A stretch of 64,000 bases of DNA from a virus: positions 1 to 64,000 of the IMG/VR virus record IMGVR_UViG_3300036886_000243; one strand, 5' to 3'. The position numbers and the translations under genes are program-made. Within the stretch, counting starts at the first letter, position 1, and every line of letters begins with the position of its first letter. The notes beneath the pieces were generated by a model. That model made no database searches. It had not been told where the DNA came from and saw nothing but the letters and a program-made list of their open reading frames with translations. Below are positions 20,433 to 27,573 of this stretch, in pieces.

Positions 20433-20578
20433 TGGCCTTTCATATGTGTCCCAGGTGTAGCAACCCGATAGCTCATTATGACCGCGAGGATAGCGAACAA
20501 GAAGATGTATATTATTGTAACTTGTGTGGTTGGTCGTATGAAAACGAAGAACACAAAAATCCAAAAAAAGCAAATTGA
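20432..20578 (+). CDS. Small zinc-ribbon protein
   Basis: This 48-residue ORF opens MAFHMCPRCSN and continues to YYCNLCGWSYENEE, giving two CX2C knuckles 19 residues apart, a typical rubredoxin-like zinc ribbon. It is coupled to its neighbours by 1-nt and 4-nt overlaps. Confidence 0.75.
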   Translation: MAFHMCPRCSNPIAHYDREDSEQEDVYYCNLCGWSYENEEHKNPKKAN

Positions 20579-20760
20579 TAGAAGCTAGAAAAATGGCCAA
20601 AATCATTAGGCTAATTGATAGTGAAAAGCTCAACAATAAAGACTACTTTAACCACTTGATATTAGACATTGAAGATATAATAGAAAACGAACCTAAATCT
20701 ATTTCTTATAGGGACTTTAGTAAGATAGTAATAGGACTTATTTTTTCACCAACTCAATAG
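20575..20760 (+). CDS. Small helical protein of unknown function
   Basis: Up to 61 residues from a TTG that overlaps the previous stop, or 55 from the ATG at 20593. Neither has a convincing ribosome site. The sequence is helical and charged (IIRLIDSEKLNNKDYFNHLILDIEDII). It precedes the NlpC-like gene by 9 nt, which carry AGGAGG for that gene. Confidence 0.55.
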   Translation: MIEARKMAKIIRLIDSEKLNNKDYFNHLILDIEDIIENEPKSISYRDFSKIVIGLIFSPTQ

Positions 20761-20769
20761 GAGGAATGG

Positions 20770-21516
20770 ATGGATATTTTACAGGACTTGATTAGACCTT
20801 TTATGCCGAAGCCGAATTTACTTTATCCCACAAGAATAGACTCACGAGGAGACCATGTTAATGTAATATCTGACCTACAAAGAGATCTATTACCCGGAGA
20901 TGTTCTCCTATTTAGAGTGTTTGATAAAAACGATTTCTTAGGCAACGTTGTTAGCCATATTACAGATTCGCCCTATTCTCACGCAGAGTGGCATATAGAA
21001 CACGGTTATGCTATTTCAGCTGACGCTGGCGGAGTAGGCTACGAAGACGTCATCAATCAAACTAACCACTTAGACGTTCTTAGGCTTAATAGACCGTTGA
21101 CAGAGGATGAATATATTGGAATGAAAGTAGCTGCACTTAAAGCTATTGGCTTACCCTACAACTATCTTAATTTAGCTGCCTTTGAATACTTGAGTGAAGA
21201 AGAAGCGCTGCAAATGTCTGGCGGACAATCTTTTATGTGTAGTCAATTAGTGTCTTGGTTATTCTTGCAAAAGAACATTCAGCTCATTACTGGGCAATCT
21301 ACAGCAAAGCAATCACCTTGTGATCTTGGAAGATCAGCAATTCTCAATTATATTGGTACTTATGTGTATATGGTAGAAAAATTGAGGGCTATTGGAGAAA
21401 CAAAAATTTGGAAGATCATGATAATGCTTTCGCAGATTTCATTGCCAACTTTATGGATCTATTTTCAAAAAAGGACGAATTCTATAAGGGCTTGGCCGAA
21501 CGAAATGACTTTTTAG
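20770..21516 (+). CDS. Permuted NlpC/P60 (YiiX-like) hydrolase with a C-terminal frameshift
   Basis: The papain-like fold of the permuted NlpC/P60 class is recognisable: LLPGDVLLFRV at 40-50, the catalytic His in SPYSHAEWHIE (H71), and the nucleophile in FMCSQLVSWLF (C157). Such enzymes cut amide bonds in peptidoglycan or lipid substrates. After residue ~210 the reading changes character. Inserting one A into the A5 run at 21402-21406 gives NLEDHDNAFADFIANFMDLF and an end at 21530, in a TAATG overlap with the next gene as is usual here. The annotated end at 21516 is therefore probably a frameshift product, altering only the last ~38 residues. No signal peptide is seen, so it may be virion-borne or act with a holin. 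Confidence 0.75.
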   Translation: MDILQDLIRPFMPKPNLLYPTRIDSRGDHVNVISDLQRDLLPGDVLLFRVFDKNDFLGNVVSHITDSPYSHAEWHIEHGYAISADAGGVGYEDVINQTNHLDVLRLNRPLTEDEYIGMKVAALKAIGLPYNYLNLAAFEYLSEEEALQMSGGQSFMCSQLVSWLFLQKNIQLITGQSTAKQSPCDLGRSAILNYIGTYVYMVEKLRAIGETKIWKIMIMLSQISLPTLWIYFQKRTNSIRAWPNEMTF

Positions 21517-21529
21517 CAGGCAAGGATTA

Positions 21530-21904
21530 ATGGCAACCACAATAGATACTACCGAATGTCCTTACTGTGAATTTCTCAACGCGATAGTAGAAAGTGATTA
21601 TGAAGAAATGTTTCAATATGAGGGCGAAGATTTTACTATACACAATAACTGCCCTTTATGTGGTTGGCAGCTGTATGAAAATAATTTTGGTAAAGAGAAA
21701 TCTGAAATAGAGCCTAAACCAAGACAACTTAAAGAGGCTAAGAAGATAGTAGCCGTCATAGACGAAATAGACATTGGCAGTTGGGTCGATGAATTAATTA
21801 CGGACTATATAATAGATAAATTCGAAGACTTAAAACCGGAAGAAAAATTAGCTAGAACTTTCTTTATAGATTTGATCAAGCTTGTGTTTGAGAAAAAGAA
21901 ATGA
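21530..21904 (+). CDS. Zinc-ribbon protein with acidic helical tail
   Basis: The first 45 residues form a zinc ribbon (ECPYCEF ... NCPLCGWQLYENN). The rest is a charged helical domain (IDIGSWVDELITDYIIDKFEDL). The start is a TAATG overlap with the corrected end of the NlpC-like gene, and the stop overlaps the next ATG. It could be an adaptor or transcription-associated protein; the role is unknown. Confidence 0.75.
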   Translation: MATTIDTTECPYCEFLNAIVESDYEEMFQYEGEDFTIHNNCPLCGWQLYENNFGKEKSEIEPKPRQLKEAKKIVAVIDEIDIGSWVDELITDYIIDKFEDLKPEEKLARTFFIDLIKLVFEKKK

Positions 21905-22137
21905 TTGAGATAAGGAAATATGTTTGGGGCGAAGAAGAAGATGTGGAAGATGGTTATGCTTTATCAAACACAAAAGCTAGATGGTGGTGTTATGTGGCGA
22001 TTAGAGATAGCAAAGTTTATGGTAGAGGTATAATTGTTAGTGATCGCAATAATGATGCTTGGATAATAAAAGATCATCAGCTACCAAGAATAGCCAAATA
22101 TGGCTTTATTCAAAATATATTTGAGAAGAAAAAATGA
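21901..22137 (+). CDS. Small protein of unknown function
   Basis: The 78 residues include tryptophan pairs (ARWWCYVAIRD) and a strand-turn-strand pattern (SKVYGRGIIVSDRNNDAWIIKD). It is the middle member of three genes joined by ATGA overlaps and shares a K-rich end (FEKKK) with its upstream neighbour. Confidence 0.7.
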   Translation: MIEIRKYVWGEEEDVEDGYALSNTKARWWCYVAIRDSKVYGRGIIVSDRNNDAWIIKDHQLPRIAKYGFIQNIFEKKK

Positions 22138-22415
22138 AACATAATCTATTCACTTGGCATTATAGATTTGGTAAAGCTGGCGAAGATAATCCTACATCTA
22201 CTAAACACTTTTTAATTAAGCCCCACAAGACAAAAGGATGGCTTTGTGTTTTATACATTCCAAAAAATATCGGTCGTGGGCGTTGGCTTTTAGTCCATTA
22301 TATTTCTATTGGGAATCCCACCAGTTCACCCAAGTTAATTTCTACAGATAGGCATAACCTGATTTTAAAATGCTGGGAAGATTGGCCCAATCAAAATTGG
22401 GCTCCTTCAAATTAA
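22134..22415 (+). CDS. Small protein of unknown function
   Basis: The 93 residues are rich in Trp, His and aromatic strands (FTWHYRFGKAG, WLCVLYIPKNIGRGRWLLVHYI). The composition resembles that of the preceding 78-residue protein, so the two may be distant relatives. It starts in an ATGA overlap. Confidence 0.65.
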   Translation: MKHNLFTWHYRFGKAGEDNPTSTKHFLIKPHKTKGWLCVLYIPKNIGRGRWLLVHYISIGNPTSSPKLISTDRHNLILKCWEDWPNQNWAPSN

Positions 22416-22417
22416 AA

Positions 22418-22642
22418 ATGAGATTGGAACAATTAGTGGAACTTAAATCTAGGGAAGACCTCAAATCTTGGAACGACGAACAAAAACGTTTAATTCAGTA
22501 TCTAATAAATGCTGGTTTACTCACAAAAAGCTATGAAGACATAACAGAATTCGGAAAATTCTTTTCAGATTACTTAAATAATTACGGCGAAACTCCTACG
22601 TTTGAAGAGGCTGAGAAACACTTCAAATTAAAAGTAAGCTAA
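22418..22642 (+). CDS. Small helical protein of unknown function
   Basis: Starting at the ATG 2 nt after the previous stop gives 74 residues of helical character (RLEQLVELKSREDLKSW, KRLIQYLINAGLLTKSYED). A longer frame from 22370 would overlap the previous gene by 46 nt without a ribosome site. It ends 26 nt before a GATAAT site. Confidence 0.65.
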   Translation: MRLEQLVELKSREDLKSWNDEQKRLIQYLINAGLLTKSYEDITEFGKFFSDYLNNYGETPTFEEAEKHFKLKVS

Positions 22643-22667
22643 AAACACAGAAAGCCTTAAAAGAAGT

Positions 22668-22676
22668 AAAGATAAT
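22668..22676 (+). promoter_or_regulatory. AAAGATAAT promoter-like site
   Basis: It lies 53 nt before the ATG of the virion protein at 22729, leaving room for a leader that ends in a strong GGAGG ribosome site. It is a variant of the CAAGATAAT motif used elsewhere. Confidence 0.4.
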
Positions 22677-22728
22677 AATAAGAGCTTTCCTATGGGCTTT
22701 TAGCTAAAATATACGGAGGAAAATAATT

Positions 22729-23127
22729 ATGGCACTTTTAGTTCCACTGGTTGGAGAAATAAACCTACTTGGCAGAATGTTGAATTTCGCCAGCCCAGAT
22801 GATGTTAAACTTCACCTTTATACCAATAACCACACACCTACAAGCTCGGATACTACAGCAAACTATACTGAGTCGTCAGGTGCTGGATACGCTGCTATCA
22901 CACTAACCGGCTCAAGCTGGGTAATCGCAGGACCTACGCCAGCAACAGCTTCTTATCCACAGCAGACGTTTACTTACACAGGTGCTGAGCCAACTATTTA
23001 TGGTTACTATGTAACAAATAACGCTGGCACGACTCTAGAGTGGGCAGAGCTATTCACAGATGGCCCCTACGCGATTCCCTCGGGCGGTGGGAGTGTTAAA
23101 ATAACTCCCAAGATTTCCTTGCAATAA
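22729..23127 (+). CDS. Small virion protein (LYTNN family, tail/baseplate type)
   Basis: The 132 residues follow a pattern common to small phage structural proteins: MALLVPLVGE, then LHLYTNNHTPTSSDT, YTESSGAGYAAITL, SYPQQTFTYTGA, a GYYVTNNAG turn and a C-terminal VKITPKISL strand. It shares the YTES-x2-GYA-x-ITL and W-x-F/T-TYT segments with the C-terminal half of the protein at 37205, so the two are probably homologues. It has the best Shine-Dalgarno in its neighbourhood (GGAGG, 8 nt) and its own promoter-like site and terminator, so it is likely made in quantity. Confidence 0.75.
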   Translation: MALLVPLVGEINLLGRMLNFASPDDVKLHLYTNNHTPTSSDTTANYTESSGAGYAAITLTGSSWVIAGPTPATASYPQQTFTYTGAEPTIYGYYVTNNAGTTLEWAELFTDGPYAIPSGGGSVKITPKISLQ

Positions 23128-23161
23128 TTCATTGTAATATAAGCAATTACATAAAATTAGA

Positions 23162-23190
23162 GGGTAAGCAAAACAGCTTACCCTTTTTTG
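23162..23190 (+). terminator. Rho-independent terminator
   Basis: GGGTAAGC / GCTTACCC stem with an AAAACA loop and a TTTTTTG tail, 34 nt after the stop of the virion gene. Confidence 0.9.
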
Positions 23191-23246
23191 TTTGTAAGAT
23201 GCCTCCTTATGTTGATATCGCATATATTATTCATAAGAGGAAAGTT

Positions 23247-24154
23247 ATGGATTTTGATTATAGTAAAATAGTAGGATGGACTGAAGAGCAAATAAGGTCA
23301 GGCGTCTATCATGATTATTCTAACACTAAAATTGTTAAAGACACAAGAAAACAAGATCGGAGATATAAAATATTTCCCGGTGGTAAAATTAAATACACTT
23401 ACTGGGTTTGGGAAAAATGTTACGGAACTCAAGCCCCATTTAATTTGATAATTCATCACAAAGACGAAAATCCTTTAAACGACAACATTGAAAACCTCAC
23501 CCTTATGACTAGAGGCGAACATTCTAAGTGGCACAGCCAAAGATTAGTTGGCAAAACTTACGACGAAATACATGGAGCTGAGAAAGCTGAAGTTATAAGA
23601 CAAAGAATAATTGACAATACAAAAGAAGCATTAGCATCTCCCGAAATGCGACAAAAAATTTCTGAGACTACTAAAGAAGGAATGATAGGTGTCAAGATCT
23701 GGTGTGAAGGTGGTCATCTTCCTGAAGAAGTAAAAGCTAAGATTAGTGAGAGTCGCTCTGGTAAATGTATGGGAGCGGACAATCCTAGTTTCGGTAAACC
23801 TTGTCCTGAGAAAACTAAAGAAGCAGTCAGTAAAGCTAATACTGGTAGAGCGCCATGGAATAAGGGCAAGAAGATTTCTCTAGAGCGCCCAGATATAATT
23901 GAAAATCAGAAAAAAAGTCATGCTGATATGAAAGGCGAAAATAATCCGTTCTATGGTCAAAAGCAAAGCAAAGCGAAGAATTGAAAAAGCATCTAGCTGC
24001 AATTAATACTAAACATCAAATTGGCGACGTCTGGAGAGACGAAAAAGGAATTCTCAAGTATAAAAATGAAGCCGGTAGGAATCGCCGAGTTCCTGACATA
24101 TTTAATCGTATACCAGAGTTCATAAAAGACAAAGTAAAAGAAGCAAGACAATGA
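23247..24154 (+). pseudogene. HNH/NUMOD3 homing endonuclease interrupted by a 5-bp tandem duplication
   Basis: From the ATG at 23247 (GAGG upstream) the frame encodes an HNH-type nuclease core (IIHHKDENPLNDNIENLTL, TRGEHSKWH) followed by NUMOD3 DNA-binding motifs (NPSFGKPC, NTGRAPWNKGK, NNPFYGQK). It stops at 23984. The region to 24154 continues the protein in another frame as KQSEELKKHLAAINTKH and so on. The junction contains AAGCA twice in tandem, and removing one copy restores a single ~300-codon ORF. Homing endonucleases spread within phage genomes and often decay. An alternative start at 23199 lacks a ribosome site. Either the insertion is genuine or it is a consensus error. Confidence 0.8.
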
Positions 24155-24171
24155 TATATGAAGGACCTAAA

Positions 24172-24438
24172 ATGAAACAACTAAAATATAAACTGTATGC
24201 TTGTAGTTATGGCAGCATTCTTCTTTATGAGGATGGCACAGTGGAGTTCATTCCTATGTTGTCTATCACCGTAAATGAAACGTTAGCAATGAGCGAGCTT
24301 GACGATTTAGATTTTGACAACAACGAGGTGTGTGAGTTCTTAGACGAAGATATTGAAGAATTTGAGGAGGATGAAGAAATCCACTCTACTGAAGATGTGC
24401 TGAAAAAGATTTTGGAAACGCCTGAAGAAGATTTGTGA
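24172..24438 (+). CDS. Small acidic protein
   Basis: The 88 residues begin with a basic strand pair (KQLKYKLYACSYGSILLYEDG) and end in a strongly acidic tail with more than a third Asp/Glu (DDLDFDNNEVCEFLDEDIE). GAAGGA seven bases upstream supports this start over 24151. Such acidic tails occur in DNA-mimic and chaperone-like phage proteins, but no specific function can be assigned. Confidence 0.65.
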   Translation: MKQLKYKLYACSYGSILLYEDGTVEFIPMLSITVNETLAMSELDDLDFDNNEVCEFLDEDIEEFEEDEEIHSTEDVLKKILETPEEDL

Positions 24439-24439
24439 T

Positions 24440-24619
24440 ATGGTCCCAGGCGATTGGATTGTTAATAAAGAAGTCATCAATTTATTGAAAGGTCATTCAT
24501 GTGAAGATTGTTGTATGGGTTGCGGTGGAATGGATTGGGCAATGATTTGTCAGATGTGGGAGTCTAGTGAGTCTTATAAAAAGAGAATGGAAGTTCTAAT
24601 GAAGGGTAGTCGTGCTTAA
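24440..24619 (+). CDS. LLK-TCDxC family protein, copy 1 (divergent)
   Basis: This 59-residue ORF starts 1 nt after the previous stop. It reads EVINLLKGHSCEDCCMGCGG, then CQMWESSESYKK, the pattern shared by eight small proteins here: a short amphipathic helix ending in LLK, then C-x2-C, a third Cys, a fourth Cys and W. This copy is the most divergent, with GHSCEDC in place of DRTCDNC. The four cysteines could hold one zinc ion. Confidence 0.65.
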   Translation: MVPGDWIVNKEVINLLKGHSCEDCCMGCGGMDWAMICQMWESSESYKKRMEVLMKGSRA

Positions 24620-24633
24620 GCATATATCTCTTT

Positions 24634-24825
24634 ATGATTGACTTTCTACTAACGGCTTTAGGAATACTTGGATGTATATTTGCTGCAGCTATTCTTATAG
24701 CTACAGGCATGGTGACCCTTTATTTTCTTCACATTGGATTGTGGGGCTTAGCGCTTGTAATTATTCTAATAGGCTGGCCTCTTGAGATTGCTGCAATAAT
24801 AAAAATTGGAACAGATTTCTTTTAG
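24634..24825 (+). CDS. Small two-helix membrane protein
   Basis: Nearly all of the 63 residues are hydrophobic: two transmembrane segments (residues about 3-33 and 37-58) with a short linker. It could be a holin-like or superinfection-related protein, but these sizes are not diagnostic. The ATG lies within the promoter-like sequence AAGCATAT-N5-TTTATG, and no Shine-Dalgarno precedes it. Confidence 0.65.
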   Translation: MIDFLLTALGILGCIFAAAILIATGMVTLYFLHIGLWGLALVIILIGWPLEIAAIIKIGTDFF

Positions 24826-24833
24826 GAGGAAAT

Positions 24834-25040
24834 ATGGGGTGGGCGAGTGGTAGCAGTCTTTTTTCAGAAATAATTCACGCCTCCAAAAAAGCGATTCCGA
24901 ATTCAATTCATAGAAAGAATTTTTATATAGAAATCATTCAAGCTTTTGAAGGTGAAGATTGGGACACTCAGGATGAATGCAGAGGCTTAGATATAGCCTA
25001 CGACGAAGCATTAGCGGAGCTTCATCAAGTGAGAAAGTAG
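24834..25040 (+). CDS. Conserved small phage protein (GWASGSxLFSEII)
   Basis: The 68 residues match a pattern I know from small phage hypothetical proteins: MGWASGSSLFSEIIHASK near the start, FYIEIIQAFEGEDWDTQDEC in the middle and a DEAL helix at the end. A perfect AGGAGG lies 6 nt upstream. The function of the family is unknown to me. Confidence 0.75.
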   Translation: MGWASGSSLFSEIIHASKKAIPNSIHRKNFYIEIIQAFEGEDWDTQDECRGLDIAYDEALAELHQVRK

Positions 25041-25049
25041 AGGACACCT

Positions 25050-25307
25050 ATGGGTATTGATAGAGGTGGGATGTGCGACACTGGTGAAAGTTATGATTCT
25101 TTTATCGCTAGGGTAAACGCAAAGCGAAGAGAAGAAAAATTAAGTCGGGTTTTAAGTTTAACCGAAAAAGAAGTGGCTAATCTTAAAAGATCTGTAGCCG
25201 CTTATCGCAAGAAACCCTTCGGAGCGCCTGACTTAGTTCTTAACGAAGGCTGGTTAAAAAGCATAGAGAAGCTTATTCACGATTGGGAATTTTTGAGAGG
25301 ATCATGA
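25050..25307 (+). CDS. Small helical protein of unknown function
   Basis: The 85 residues include a basic coiled-coil-like helix (FIARVNAKRREEKLSRVLSL TEKEV) and a second helix (WLKSIEKLIHDWEFL). It overlaps the following ATG by 4 nt. Nothing identifies a function. Confidence 0.65.
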   Translation: MGIDRGGMCDTGESYDSFIARVNAKRREEKLSRVLSLTEKEVANLKRSVAAYRKKPFGAPDLVLNEGWLKSIEKLIHDWEFLRGS

Positions 25308-25477
25308 ACGTCTCTACACACAACAACATTTGCTATATTGACTCTTCTGATTTAGATTGGTTTATGAAGATGCTAGAATTGTTTTGGTCAGAGCAACTTT
25401 TTGATATAAAAACTGGCGAGGTAGTTAAACACTTTGTTGAGTGGAAAACAAATAACACTGAATCTTCTGAAAGATAA
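25304..25477 (+). CDS. Small acidic protein of unknown function
   Basis: The ATG at 25304, with GAGAGG upstream, gives 57 residues (SSDLDWFMKMLELFWSEQLF core). A longer frame from 25283 would start inside the previous gene. Its end, coding ESSER, overlaps the beginning of the next LLK-TCDxC copy by 44 nt. Confidence 0.6.
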   Translation: MNVSTHNNICYIDSSDLDWFMKMLELFWSEQLFDIKTGEVVKHFVEWKTNNTESSER

Positions 25478-25640
25478 AACTTGTCAGTGGTGCATAAACA
25501 AAATAACACTTCATTGTTTCTATAAACCTGGCCAACCTTTACCGGTAAATTGTACATGCCCTAAATGGAAATTTACTTTTTCATTTCTATCAAATTGGGA
25601 AGCTGTTTTTAATTGTGTCAAAAAAGAAACCTATTTATAG
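25434..25640 (+). CDS. LLK-TCDxC family protein, copy 2
   Basis: The 68 residues start at a TTG and read TLNLLKDKTCQWCINK, then HCF, NCTCPKW. The family helix and CX2C are intact. No ATG is available upstream of the motif, so initiation at TTG, or coupled re-initiation from the overlapping gene, is likely. It overlaps the next gene (25615) by 26 nt. Confidence 0.6.
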   Translation: MLSGKQITLNLLKDKTCQWCINKITLHCFYKPGQPLPVNCTCPKWKFTFSFLSNWEAVFNCVKKETYL

Positions 25641-25785
25641 ACCGCCTCTTCCGACGGCTTGTAATACAAAACAAAAATACGAAAGAAAAGAAATTGCTGA
25701 TTGGTTTTTAAGAGAAGGCATGTCCTCCTATGAATGCCCTGTTTGTGGATATTGGCATATAGGTCACAAGAGAGAAGAAAAATGA
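25615..25785 (+). CDS. Small zinc-binding protein (CPVCGYWHIGHK type)
   Basis: A GTG start gives 56 residues with a C-terminal SYECPVCGYWHIGHK knuckle preceded by an ACNTKQKYERKEIADWFLR helix. This layout, one Cys before a helix and then CX2C-x4-H-x2-H, recurs in small phage zinc proteins. ATGA overlap with the following gene supports coupled translation. Confidence 0.65.
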   Translation: MSKKKPIYRPPLPTACNTKQKYERKEIADWFLREGMSSYECPVCGYWHIGHKREEK

Positions 25786-25937
25786 CTGATAAACTATTAC
25801 ATGAAATTCGTGTTTTCTTAAATGAAGTTGCTCAGCGTGATATGTATGGATCTTATCGTTTAATAGCTTATAGTTTACTTGACGATATATTTGAAGAGCT
25901 AGAAGCAGAAGTAGAAAAAAATTCACATACTTCTTAA
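25782..25937 (+). CDS. Small helical protein of unknown function
   Basis: The 51 residues from the ATG overlapping the previous stop form two helices (LLHEIRVFLNEVAQRD, LIAYSLLDDIFEELEAEVEK). A longer frame from 25734 would run antiparallel to the zinc protein's coding content and has no start signal. Confidence 0.6.
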   Translation: MTDKLLHEIRVFLNEVAQRDMYGSYRLIAYSLLDDIFEELEAEVEKNSHTS

Positions 25938-25939
25938 AT

Positions 25940-26116
25940 ATGATTCAACGTGGCGATATTAACACTATAAACCGTGAGATAACCAAAAATCTCCTGAGGG
26001 ATAGAACTTGTAACAATTGTCGTCGAACAATAAATGCTGCGTGTGTAGTTAATCTTGGAACTTGTTTGTTTTGGAAAGAAAAGATAAAGCCATTCCGATT
26101 ACCTTACGAAGAATAA
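25940..26116 (+). CDS. LLK-TCDxC family protein, copy 3
   Basis: This 58-residue ORF reads REITKNLLRDRTCNNCRR, then AAC and GTCLFWKEK, with all four cysteines and the W. It starts 2 nt after the previous stop and ends ahead of a small membrane protein. Confidence 0.7.
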   Translation: MIQRGDINTINREITKNLLRDRTCNNCRRTINAACVVNLGTCLFWKEKIKPFRLPYEE

Positions 26117-26126
26117 AGGGGAGAAT

Positions 26127-26303
26127 ATGAAACTTTGGAAACGCATTCTTATTACAATAGGAGTTTTTGCTTTCTTTGTTGTGCTAGGGACACTTCTTTC
26201 GTTAGGCTTTAGTGCCCTAAGTCCAGTAGGCATAATAATTGTATGCGGCATAATAATTGTAGGTTTTATTATTTTTGTGTTTCATCAAACTGGGAAGATG
26301 TGA
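26127..26303 (+). CDS. Small two-helix membrane protein
   Basis: The 58 residues begin MKLWKRILITIGVFAFFVVL and continue with a second hydrophobic helix containing a direct GIIIVCGIIIVGF repeat. GGGGAG precedes the ATG. It is hydrophobic from end to end, so probably embedded in the inner membrane. Its stop overlaps the next GTG start. Confidence 0.65.
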   Translation: MKLWKRILITIGVFAFFVVLGTLLSLGFSALSPVGIIIVCGIIIVGFIIFVFHQTGKM

Positions 26304-26500
26304 TACCAAAACAAGAAGTCCTAATGCTCTTAAGATACTCTCCTTTGCATGTGGCAATATGGAAAGACCATATTCATAAATGTAGAAATGCGCCTGAGTA
26401 TCACAATGGTCATAAATACGATTGTACTACTTGTGAAAAAACAGACCCAGATTATTTCAGTTATTGTAAAGACTTTTATGGACACCAAACAGCAAACTAA
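26300..26500 (+). CDS. Small Cys/His-rich protein
   Basis: A GTG overlapping the upstream TGA gives 66 residues with HKCRNAPEYHNGHKYDCTTC and YCKDFYG. Four cysteines and several histidines suggest a zinc site. It could be a highly divergent relative of the LLK-TCDxC family because it ends in C-x2-F, but it lacks the LLK helix. The start choice is uncertain; an ATG lies at 26324. Confidence 0.5.
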   Translation: MIPKQEVLMLLRYSPLHVAIWKDHIHKCRNAPEYHNGHKYDCTTCEKTDPDYFSYCKDFYGHQTAN

Positions 26501-26669
26501 GAATTTACTCAAGAATAAAACGTGTGATACTTGTATACGAAAAGATCCCTTCTATAGTTGGCGTTGTGGCGAGGAATATGAAGACCGTCTTACCTGCGAA
26601 AACTGGTTAAGAGATATGAGATTCAAGTTTGTAGACGGTCAAGTGATTAAAAAGAGAAGGGGCGACTAA
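26478..26669 (+). CDS. LLK-TCDxC family protein, copy 4
   Basis: Starting at the ATG at 26478 gives 63 residues: MDTKQQTKNLLKNKTCDTCIRK, then WRCGEE, LTCENWLRD. It overlaps the end of the previous gene by 23 nt. The C-terminal tail is basic (VIKKRRGD). Confidence 0.7.
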   Translation: MDTKQQTKNLLKNKTCDTCIRKDPFYSWRCGEEYEDRLTCENWLRDMRFKFVDGQVIKKRRGD

Positions 26670-26872
26670 TGTTTTGTTTTCATAAATACGGCAAAAGACA
26701 AAAAGACGGTTATCAATATTGTAGCAAGTGTGGCAAGGCTCACAGAGTACCTTGTAATCATAAATGGAATTTAACAGAACAAATTTCATGTTATTTCTTT
26801 AACGATCTAGACCATTATGTAAATGTCTATGAGTGTGAAAATTGTGGAAAGATGAAAAAGAAGAGGATATGA
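26669..26872 (+). CDS. Small double zinc-knuckle protein
   Basis: The 67 residues contain CFHKYGKRQKDGYQYCSKCG and VYECENCGKMKKKR, two CX2C knuckles framing CNHKW. The start DGYQYCSKCGKA is typical of small phage zinc proteins. TAATG-type contact with the upstream gene and an ATGA overlap downstream. Confidence 0.7.
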   Translation: MFCFHKYGKRQKDGYQYCSKCGKAHRVPCNHKWNLTEQISCYFFNDLDHYVNVYECENCGKMKKKRI

Positions 26873-27396
26873 AAATGAGTAACATGTATTGCCTTGATTG
26901 GATAGCACCACAAGATATTGACTTAGAATGTAAAAATCTGTGCATTGCTCTTAATGCTTTGCCTGGAATAGAAACTGATGAAAGTTGTTGTGGTCATGGC
27001 AAAGAGTCGTATCGTATTTGGTTTCGTGTAACAGATTATACCAGAAGAGGCTTTTTGTTTCTTTCGAGATTAATGTGTACCAGATACTACAATTTCCTTG
27101 AGTGGCAAGTTACATTACAACACAGTGATTCTACTGGCTTCACTCGCAAAAGTGGTTGGAGACAAATTGGATATCTCTTAGAGGGGCCACCAGGTAGTTA
27201 TACCTTTGATGGTAAGTCTGAGGGAGGTTTTGCTGAAGCTGAAAGCATAGCTGAAATAATCAGACGGCATATTTCTAAGAAGGAGCTAGGATATAACCTT
27301 CTTTATCATTCAGTCAACGACAAAACATATGATGAGTATTGGGAGAACGGTAAAAAGGCTCACGATACTGAGGAGTTAAAGAAAGATGCCGACTAG
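26869..27396 (+). CDS. Conserved phage protein with ESCCGHG motif
   Basis: From the overlapping ATG at 26869 (AAGAAGAGG upstream) the protein has 175 residues. The motif ETDESCCGHGKESYRIWFRV, in which a Cys-Cys-Gly-His-Gly turn leads into a strand, recurs in unannotated phage proteins. Downstream lie W- and Y-rich strands (YYNFLEWQVTLQHSD) and an acidic helix. The biochemical role is unknown to me. Its last 11 nt overlap the zinc-ribbon gene at 27386. Confidence 0.7.
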   Translation: MKMSNMYCLDWIAPQDIDLECKNLCIALNALPGIETDESCCGHGKESYRIWFRVTDYTRRGFLFLSRLMCTRYYNFLEWQVTLQHSDSTGFTRKSGWRQIGYLLEGPPGSYTFDGKSEGGFAEAESIAEIIRRHISKKELGYNLLYHSVNDKTYDEYWENGKKAHDTEELKKDAD

Positions 27397-27541
27397 AAGG
27401 ATTCGCGACATAAAGCCGCCGTGCAATCATCCAGATCATAGACCTCCAATGCATATGGTTTTTAAGCCTGGAGTATATGAACACACTTGCCCAGCTTGCG
27501 GCGAAGTAATTACTTTTACAGTACCACTTATAACGTGCTAA
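27386..27541 (+). CDS. Small zinc-ribbon protein (CNHPDHRPP type)
   Basis: The 51 residues read PPCNHPDHRPPMHMVFKPG then EHTCPACGEVITFTVP, a well-known small phage zinc-ribbon layout (C-x-H-P-x-H-x-P-P ... CPxCG). No ribosome site is obvious; translation is probably coupled to the overlapping upstream gene. Confidence 0.75.
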   Translation: MPTRRIRDIKPPCNHPDHRPPMHMVFKPGVYEHTCPACGEVITFTVPLITC

Positions 27542-27545
27542 CCGA

Positions 27546-27555
27546 CAAAGATAAT
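27546..27555 (+). promoter_or_regulatory. CAAAGATAAT promoter-like site
   Basis: GATAAT ends 18 nt before the ATG at 27574, and a GGGGGA ribosome site lies between. The preceding gene stops at 27541, so the site is intergenic. Confidence 0.45.
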
Positions 27556-27573
27556 TCCAAGTCGGGGGATTAT

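Noticed and set aside
20770-21530. Programmed -1 frameshift at the A5 run
   Set aside because: The bases around 21402-21408 do not form an X-XXY-YYZ heptamer in the zero frame and no clear downstream structure is seen, so a simple one-base loss is more likely.
22643-22728. A terminator formed by AAAGCC and GGCTTT before the virion gene at 22729
   Set aside because: The stem is six base pairs with a loop of about 40 nt and no adjacent T-run.
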